Of a stretch of 64,000 nucleotides of DNA, positions 57,501 to 64,000 are shown piece after piece. The notes beneath the pieces are model-generated. The model was not told the origin of the DNA. It saw only the letters and a program-made list of their open reading frames with translations, and made no database searches. How positions within the stretch are numbered: the stretch's first letter is position 1; each line of letters starts with the position of its first letter. Position numbers and translations under genes: made by a program. This DNA is from Symsagittifera roscoffensis (lineage: Eukaryota; Xenacoelomorpha; Acoela; Convolutidae). The stretch covers positions 26,123,254-26,187,253 of the forward strand of contig NC_087065.1 in NCBI RefSeq assembly GCF_963678635.1. Reading direction: 5' to 3'.

Positions 57501-57597
57501 AAACCTGCTCATAGTTCAATCCAAATGAAATGATGCGAAGTATTTGGTTTTTTAACCCGCGAGTAGACGCAAAAGATAATTTTAAACTTAAATAAAG
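54590..57597. repeat. tandem satellite, about 710-bp units with two hairpins each
   Basis: Unit starts (GCATCATTTCGGTATTC) fall at 55468, 56181 and 56888, giving unit lengths of 713, 707 and about 710. A slightly longer first unit runs from about 54740, after a 150-bp partial unit from 54590. Each unit holds about 190 bp of spacer, a hairpin with arms of about 68 bp (for example 55668-55735 and 55764-55832) and a second hairpin with arms of about 135 bp (55849-55985 and 56025-56160). Units are highly similar. No ORF is credible. Confidence 0.9.
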
Positions 57598-57629
57598 CAT
57601 CATGGGTAAATTTAAAATAAAAGTCTTAA

Positions 57630-57850
57630 ACCTAATTCATGAATGCCTCATTACGAGGCCAAACTGTGCACTGAATAGGCGCACAATTTTGTGTTTGTAT
57701 GCAGCTGGATTCCACAGAAAAGTCTTCAAACAAGTTAAAGTTTTTTCGGAACGATCAAAGAAAATGAAAGAACAAAAGAAGAACAGAGAGAGCGTTCTTG
57801 CTGCGAAATCAACTTACATTTCCTAAAAAACACAGTTTGGCCTCGTAATG
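57630..57850. repeat. repeat fragment related to 27230-27290
   Basis: ATTACGAGGCCAAACTGTGC and GGATTCCA segments match the complement of 27230-27290. A second, inverted ACAGTTTGGCCTCGTAATG occurs at 57834-57852. It marks the end of the satellite array. Confidence 0.55.
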
Positions 57851-59135
57851 CTATAAAATTTTTGCAATTGTAAGGGTTACATGCTTTCTGTAAAGATATG
57901 ACAATTTCTGTAATCTTAAAAAGAGGTCATTGGTTGGGATAATAATCAAAATGTTTAAAATAGCTTTTGCAATCATCAATGGTTGCTTTTAAATTAGTTT
58001 TTGTTGCCTGAAAATATTTTTGATTTGCGCATCAAGTTCAAAATCAAAATTTTATGCTGCGTAAAAATAGCTGTGAATGTTTTGAATTTTTTCGAATTTG
58101 AAAATTTTAAAAGATTCTGTAGGGGTCAAGTGTGGTTTCGTGCTAAAGAGCGCTATTAATCATGGTTTAAATCACATGCAAAATATGCTCAGGGAAAAAT
58201 TGTTTTTTTTTCTTTAAAATTTTTTTGGATTAGTTCCATTGCAAAAAGACAGAAGTTAGTTTCTTTATTTGAGCAAATCAATAGAATTTCTAATCTTTAT
58301 TTGAAACTTTATTGGATTGTTTTTTTCTTTGGTTTCTAACTTCATCGCGAGTTTGATTGGTTGCATGCAGTTGTCCAATAAGTAGAGACGTTAAATATCT
58401 GAGCGGCTGCTCAAAGTTCTAGAAGCGTGGAGCTGTGGTTTTGTCAGTATCGTGTTTTTCTCGCTGTTTCTAGTAGTACGTAGCAAGCGTGTAGTTTTTT
58501 CTCTCTATGATCTTGTGTTAAAATGCGTGGTTTTGGATGGATTTTAAGGTCTGGGTTCATTTCGCAGTTGGATTAGTTTTTTCTATATGGGTTTTAAATT
58601 TTTCAACTATTATCTTTTCCTCAATTCATATCTACCTGGGCCTTTTTGGCTTGTTTTCTATACTGTTTTTTTTTTTTCGTTCAAAAACTCAGTTCAATCA
58701 TCCTTATTAATATATTTAGGGATCTCATAAATGTATATGAGCTTTTAAGTGTAATTTTTTATGCCAACTTTTTTAACTTCCTAGTTTTCACTGTATAAAG
58801 TTTTAAAATGTTGCCGAAACTTTTCTTCAGAAATTGGAAGTTTTTGGATACTTCAGGGTAAAAATATGAAATTTAAAAGTAATTACGAGATAATTTTCCA
58901 TTACATTTATTCTTTTCTTTAAAGAAGTTTTCTCAAACCTCCGCTTTGCCTAAGCTTAAATTTTTTTAGACAAAATGTTCTGCTTTGCTTTTAAGGTCTT
59001 GTTCAGTTTTGAATATAAACTTATCTTCAGGTCTAAAAAAGTTTCGAAAAATTAAAAAAATTTAAACCTCGAAATGAAACTCTGCAGTTAAAATCTAACG
59101 GCTCAAGGTTATAACGGCTCAAGTTTCATTGCAAT
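57851..59135. other. no gene seen
   Basis: About 1.3 kb of AT-rich sequence with stops in all frames and no repeat recognised. Confidence 0.5.
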
Positions 59136-60110
59136 GTTTCATATAGTTTGTTTGAAAAAGGACTTACCCGAGTCTAAGTGATTGTATTCTTTCATAGTCG
59201 ATCTTCACATGTCAGCGCTTTACAGAATCAGAAAATTTGACGATTTCTTTCGGCTGTGGGATCGAGCACAAATTTAAAACACACTTCGAAAAGGGTCGAG
59301 CACGGTCGAAACCTGCCTGAGCACAGTCTAAACTTACCTCGAGCACGGTCGAAAGGTACTTCGAGCACCGTCGAAACATACCTCGACCACGGTCGAAACT
59401 TGCCTCGAGCACGGTCGAAACTCACAAAGAGCACGTTCGAAAGGTACTTCGAGTGCCGTCGAAACATACCTCGACCACTGTCAAAACATGCCTCGAGCAC
59501 GGTCGAAATATACTTCGACCACGGTCGAAAGGTACCTCGACCACGATCGAAATGTACCTCGACCACGGTCCAAACATACCTCGACCACAGTCAAACCATG
59601 CCTCGATCACAGTCAAACCCTGCCTCGAGCACGGTCGAAACATGCTTCGACCACGGTCGAAACATACTTCGACCACAGTCGAAACATACCTCGACCACGA
59701 TCGAACTGTACCTCGACCACGGTGCAAACATACCTCGACCATGGTCGAAACATGCCTCGAGCACGGTCGAAACGTACCTCGAGCAGGGTCGAAAGGTACT
59801 TCAAGCACCGTCGAAACACACCTCGACACGGTCGAAACACGCGTGGAGGACGGTCGAAACATACCTCGAGCACTGTGGAAACATGCCTCGCGACAAAAAA
59901 AAACTATCACACGGTTTCAAATAGCACCGCTCGTAAAAAATAGCACAAACTTTCTCGCGCAGTTGGACGAGAAGTTGTTTGATCCCACGGTCGAAACATG
60001 CAGTCGCGTATTCTTCTTCGGTCGATTGCTGACATGTGATGATTGACATTAAGAGAAAAAAGGACCTATACCCGGGCGATTTATTTTCCAACACATTGTC
60101 GAAAATTTTA
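59136..60110. mobile_element. TIR-bounded element carrying a 22-bp minisatellite, copy 1
   Basis: Left and right ends are imperfect inverted repeats: TTCACATGTCAGC (59206) against GCTGACATGTGATGA (60029), and CGGCTGTGGGATCGAGCAC near 59250 against TGATCCCACGGTCGAAACATG near 59980. The core 59283-59890 is a tandem array of 22-bp units. The same left end and core occur at 61085-62560. A non-autonomous DNA transposon is the simplest reading; no transposase is present. Confidence 0.6.
59283..59890. repeat. 22-bp minisatellite array 1
   Basis: About 27 units of the form GAAACATACCTCGACCACGGTC, with recurrent variants at the CATAC/CATGC/GGTAC and GACC/GAGC positions. Because 22 is not a multiple of 3, all frames on both strands cycle through related peptides, producing long artefactual ORFs. 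Confidence 0.9.
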
Positions 60111-61084
60111 TTACGGATAGCACTTCGAGTCCTAATGCTTTCAAAGTTTTTAATACTAAAACAGGGCAGTGTACAATTACTCTCAGTAGAAAAAAAAGGT
60201 AGATAGAAAAAACCAAATTGTTCTGAAAACTATTGATAAATAGTTTTGACTAATTGCTCTCCAACCAACTGCAAAACTCCTAATAATTTCGAATTTTATT
60301 CACGGTTGGCCAAGATTTTTTTCATGGCAGACGTTCAGCCTACGTTGTTTACAACTTCTGTAAAAAACAGGGTCTTAGATTAAAATAAGAGATAAAAGTA
60401 TACTAGTTTCTTAGATAAATAGTCAAAAGTGAAAGTCTAATTTGTAAATAGCTATTTGACACTTAAGCTCAATTGTTTTTTGAAATGTTTGACCTTTATT
60501 GGATAGTATACTCTGAAAACCCCTTTATTTTTGTTCTTTATCGAAAACTAAGTCAATTTGTTTTTTTGGTTACAAAAGTTGAAAAAAAAATAGGCTTGAC
60601 TTCTGTCATACAAGAAAAACTTCTTACGCAGCCAAAAACAGCATTCAAAATTGTTCAGATTTTAGCCGTCGGTTGCAGAAAACATAATGAAAAACTATTT
60701 ATCCAAAAATTGCTGAAAAATTTGACAATTTCCGCTAAAGTTTATTCTACTGGGATTAAATAAAAACTGCACTGCCCTTGTCATTTAATTTTGAAGAACT
60801 CTGACAACGTTAGACTCGAATGGCTATCCTTATTTATTTTTTCAAAAAGCAAAGGTATTTCAATCGTGTAGTAGATTTTTTTTCCGCAAACAGTTTTGTT
60901 CACAGGACTCACTCATCTCTTGGACTCATTCATCTACTGGACCTTTCTGTTGCAACAGACATATTTTTAGCTTGTTAGCTTTTTGAGTATCCGGTCTAAT
61001 TAAAATTTGCTTTTCAAGTTAAATGAAAAATTACCAACCCGATTACAACTCTCGACTTCGCGTCTGTGTAAAGTTGCGACTTTG
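60111..61084. other. no gene seen
   Basis: AT-rich noncoding sequence between the two minisatellite elements. A + ORF of 96 codons near 60473 has no recognisable domain and I do not call it. Confidence 0.45.
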
Positions 61085-62560
61085 TTGACTGAAATGTTTT
61101 GCATAGTTTGTTGGAAAAAGGCTAACCCGAGTCTAGATAATTTAATTGTTTTTAAAGTCGATATTCACATGTCAGCGTTTGAGCGATAAAGAAATTCCGA
61201 CGATATGTTTCGGCTGTGGGATCAAACAAAAATTTAAAACACATCGAACACGGTGGAGCACAGTAGAAACATGCCTTGAGCACGGTCAAAACGTACCTCG
61301 AGCACGGTCGAAACTCACATCGAGCACGGTCGAAAAGTACATCGAGCACAGTCGAAAGTTACTTCGAGCACCGTCAAAAAATACGTCGACCACAGTAGAA
61401 ATATGCTTCGAGAATGGTCGAAAGGTACTTCAATCACCGTCAAAATATACGTCGACCACAGTAGAAATATGCTTCGAGAACGGTCGAAAAGTACTTCGAG
61501 CTCCGTCGAAAAATATCTCGACCATGGTCGAAACATGCCTCGAGCACGGTCGAAACTCACATCGAGCACGGTCGAAAAGTACTTCGAGCACAGTCGAAAG
61601 TTACTTCGAGCACCGTCAAAAAATATGTCTACCACAGTAGAAATATGCTTCGAGAACGGTCGAAAGGTACTTCGATCACCGTCAAAACATACCTTGACCA
61701 GTCGAAAATCACATCGAGCACGGCCGAAAGGTACTTCGAGCACAGTCGAAAGGTACTTCGAGCACCGTCAAAATATACGTCGACCACAGTAGAAGTATGC
61801 TTCGAGCACGGTCGAAACTCACATTGAGCACGGCCGAAAAGTACTTCGAGCACAGTCGAAAGGTACTTCGAGCACCGTCAAAATATACGTCGACCACAGT
61901 AGAAATATGCTTCGAGAACAGTCGAAAAGTACTTCGAGCTCCGTCGAAAAATATCTCGACCATGGTCGAAACATGCCTCGAGCACGGTCGGAACGTACCT
62001 CGAGCACCGTCGAAAAATATCTCGACCATAGTCGAAACATGCCTCGAGCACGGTCAAAACGTACCTCGAGCACGATCGAAACTCACATCGAGCACAGTCG
62101 AAAAGTACTTCGAGCACAGTCGAAATTTACTTCGAGCACCGTCAAAAAATACGTCGACCACAGTAGAAATATGCTTCGAGAACGGTCGAAAGGTACTTCG
62201 AGCACCGTCAAAACATACCTTGACCAGTCGAAACTCACATCGAGCACGGCCGAAAGGTACTTCGAGCACAGTCGAAAGGTACTTCGAGCACCGTCAAAAT
62301 ATACGTCGACCATAGTAGAAATATGCTTCGAGCACGGTCGAAAAGTACTTCGAGCTCCGTCGAAAAATATTTCGACCATGGTCGAAACATGCCTCGAGCA
62401 CCGTCGAAACACGCCTGGAGGACGGTCGAAACATACCTCGAGCACTGTGGAAACATGCCTCGAGACAAAAAACTATCATACGTTTGAACAACAACCGCTC
62501 GTAAGAAACAGCACAACTTTTCTCATGCAGTCGGACAGAGATTGTTTTATTTATGAAAAC
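61085..62560. mobile_element. TIR-type minisatellite element, copy 2
   Basis: Left flank matches copy 1: TAGTTTGTTGGAAAAAGGCT, ACCCGAGTCTA, TTCACATGTCAGCG and TTTCGGCTGTGGGATC. The right flank follows copy 1 for about 100 bp after the array (CGACAAAAAACTATCA, ACCGCTCGTAA, AGTCGGAC) but the terminal inverted repeat is missing, so the right end is truncated at about 62560. Confidence 0.6.
61240..62465. repeat. 22-bp minisatellite array 2 with higher-order repeats
   Basis: About 55 units of the same 22-bp family. Blocks of several units recur in order: the series ATACGTCGACCACAGTAGAA, then ATATGCTTCGAGAA, appears at least five times at spacings of about 66-220 bp. This indicates block duplication within the array. 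Confidence 0.85.
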
Positions 62561-62569
62561 ACGAGTTCT

Positions 62570-62880
62570 TCTAGCTAGAAAGATATTGAAAAGAATTCTA
62601 GGAACCATTTGAGTAGAAGAATGGAATTGTTCATATCCACAACTCATACTGCTTTTAGATAAGCCCTTATAAAGCTTATCTTTGTTATATTTATAATCTT
62701 CATAAATCTTTGATGGTAGGAAAGCTAAAATTTTTTGATTTTGAAAAATTTTCAATTTGCATTTTGTACAAGGATTTATTCATATTATGAAACACAACTA
62801 ATCAGCTAGCAAGCGTAAATACTGGGGCAATTAGTGTTTGTTGGCTGATAATTAATCAGTTTTCACAAAGTAACTTTCGA
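62570..62880. repeat. direct repeat, copy 1
   Basis: About 270 bp matching 63455-63720, with shared blocks TTTATAAAGCTTA, TTGATGGTAGGAAAGCTAAA and AAGCGTAAA.ACTGGGGCA. Order is conserved and substitutions are common. No coding region. Confidence 0.7.
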
Positions 62881-63454
62881 AAAACTATGACACTGCTTTC
62901 GAAATTAGTTTTTTAATAATTGTTTTCAAACTTATTTCAACACAAAAAAAGGAATGGTTTTGGAGCAAAAGTTGCAAGCGATCTGATGGCAATTTGTAAA
63001 ATAAATCTGAAATTATAAAAAAAACTAATTGCAACTCAAACTTAAAATCGAGCTATGTATTCGAAAGTTGATTAAAAACCTGGTTGCCTACCTTTAACTT
63101 TATCGAACAAAACCGTAAAGGCGGAAAAATTTTTTGCGGAACAATTTTTAGCCGAAATCAAGCAAATTTTTAAGCGTTCTTGCTTTTTTATCTCTCTTTT
63201 TGTTCTATTATGACATAAATTTGATTCTCATAAGGATAACACAAAATTTTGTCTTGAAAAGTTTACTATGGCCCTTGGTACTTGGCAGGAAAACCGCTGT
63301 CCTCAAAGTTATTTAAAAAACTCATTCTTGCAATTTTCACGATAGAAGACGATGCCAAGATATCAAAAATGGCTTGGTCCTGGAAGTCTTGGCAAGATCA
63401 AGCTAAGATTAATCAAGATCTTGGAAAGAAATAGGTAACACTCAAAACTTAAAT

Positions 63455-63720
63455 ATTCGAGCAGAAGAATAGAATTGGTCACAACCAAAAATAATACTAC
63501 ATTAAATTAAGCCTTTATAAAGCTTAATTTTGTTATATTTATGACCTTTTTAAATCCTTGATGGTAGGAAAGCTAAAACTTTTGTTGCTTTTCAAATTTT
63601 CAATATTCATTTTGTGTATACTTTTTTTAAATAATGGTGCACAACTAATTGGCTATCAAGCGTAAAAACTGGGGCAGTTATTATTTGATGGCTGATAATT
63701 GAACTGTTTTTAAAAATTGA
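63455..63720. repeat. direct repeat, copy 2
   Basis: Second copy of the repeat at 62570-62880, in the same orientation. The 570 bp between them show no repeat or gene. Confidence 0.7.
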
Positions 63721-64000
63721 GCTTCGAAAACGGGGTTCGAGGAAAAAAGGAGAGAAAACGAGAAGGCGAGGAGAAAAAACGTGCTAATTTGGTCATTCAC
63801 GAACAATGGTTTATTGGGCGACAATGGTCTAAGCCGAAGCATTCATCCAAGAAGTTCTCCATATTGAGAACATAAAACCCAAAAATAGAGACGGATAGTA
63901 CAACCGAAACCACTTCTCCGTCAACACTGCAGGCGGCTTAGAGCTTCGCCCAAATGAGTGGTGACTCTTTTCGCACAGGAAACGAGATGGCCGTCACAAA
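63721..64000. other. unassigned sequence at right edge
   Basis: This stretch is less AT-rich than its surroundings and starts with an AG-rich run (63735-63780). It has no open frame of credible length and matches no repeat in the window. It may be the edge of another element that continues outside. Confidence 0.35.

Noticed and set aside
57602-57826. 74-codon + ORF after the satellite
   Set aside because: It overlaps a repeat fragment related to 27230-27290 and has no domain.
59283-59890. Regular short repeats resembling a CRISPR array
   Set aside because: Units are directly abutting 22-bp variants with no unique spacers, in a eukaryotic context with introns.
60473-60763. 96-codon + ORF between the minisatellite elements
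   Set aside because: Composition is like surrounding AT-rich DNA and no motif is present.
59212-62755. Many long overlapping ORFs on both strands with repeats such as ETCLEHGRN or RARGMFRPWSRY
   Set aside because: They are produced by the 22-bp minisatellite: the period is not a multiple of three and the unit lacks stops in most frames, so every frame on both strands stays open. No start context, domain or non-repeat part supports a protein.

Overview
This window is nuclear DNA of a metazoan, probably an invertebrate. It carries four recognisable animal protein-coding genes, all on the + strand between about 30.5 and 50.1 kb. Most of the rest is decayed transposable elements and tandem repeats. 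Canonical GT-AG introns, a mitochondrial complex I subunit made with a presequence, a eukaryotic ribosomal protein and animal-type Ty3/gypsy, BEL/Pao, non-LTR and hAT-like elements support this. The species cannot be named from the sequence.

Layout. (1) 1-8692: a minus-strand Ty3/gypsy element cut by the left window edge. (2) 9219-18300: a second, more decayed minus-strand gypsy copy of the same lineage, with an internal tandem duplication. (3) 18.4-21.4 kb: LINE scraps, a minisatellite and palindromic GGATTCC-rich repeats. (4) 21447-27060: an LTR-flanked element on + whose internal region holds an unrecognised 289-codon ORF; its right LTR is split by a LINE. (5) 27.0-30.1 kb: a nearly intact LINE reverse transcriptase with an exact 18-bp target duplication, inserted into an older opposite-strand LINE. 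(6) 30517-44549: a seven-exon DHHC palmitoyltransferase gene (ZDHHC3/7-like, 448 codons) whose introns hold hAT-like MITEs, a LINE, a BEL/Pao element and a long perfect-looking palindrome. (7) 45781-50056: three uninterrupted genes head to tail, NDUFS2, RPL26 and GNL3/nucleostemin, each about 330 bp apart and each with a splice-acceptor-like site 2-21 nt before its ATG. (8) 50-64 kb: no gene found; foldback elements, a ~710-bp double-hairpin satellite, and two TIR-bounded elements filled with a 22-bp minisatellite.

The host genes have housekeeping roles: respiration (NDUFS2), translation (RPL26), ribosome biogenesis/nucleolar GTPase (GNL3) and Golgi protein S-acylation (DHHC). The tight, intronless, one-strand trio without AATAAA signals between its members looks like a candidate trans-spliced operon. 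The most unusual non-genic structures are the double-hairpin satellite at 54.6-57.6 kb and the minisatellite-carrying TIR elements at 59.1-62.6 kb.
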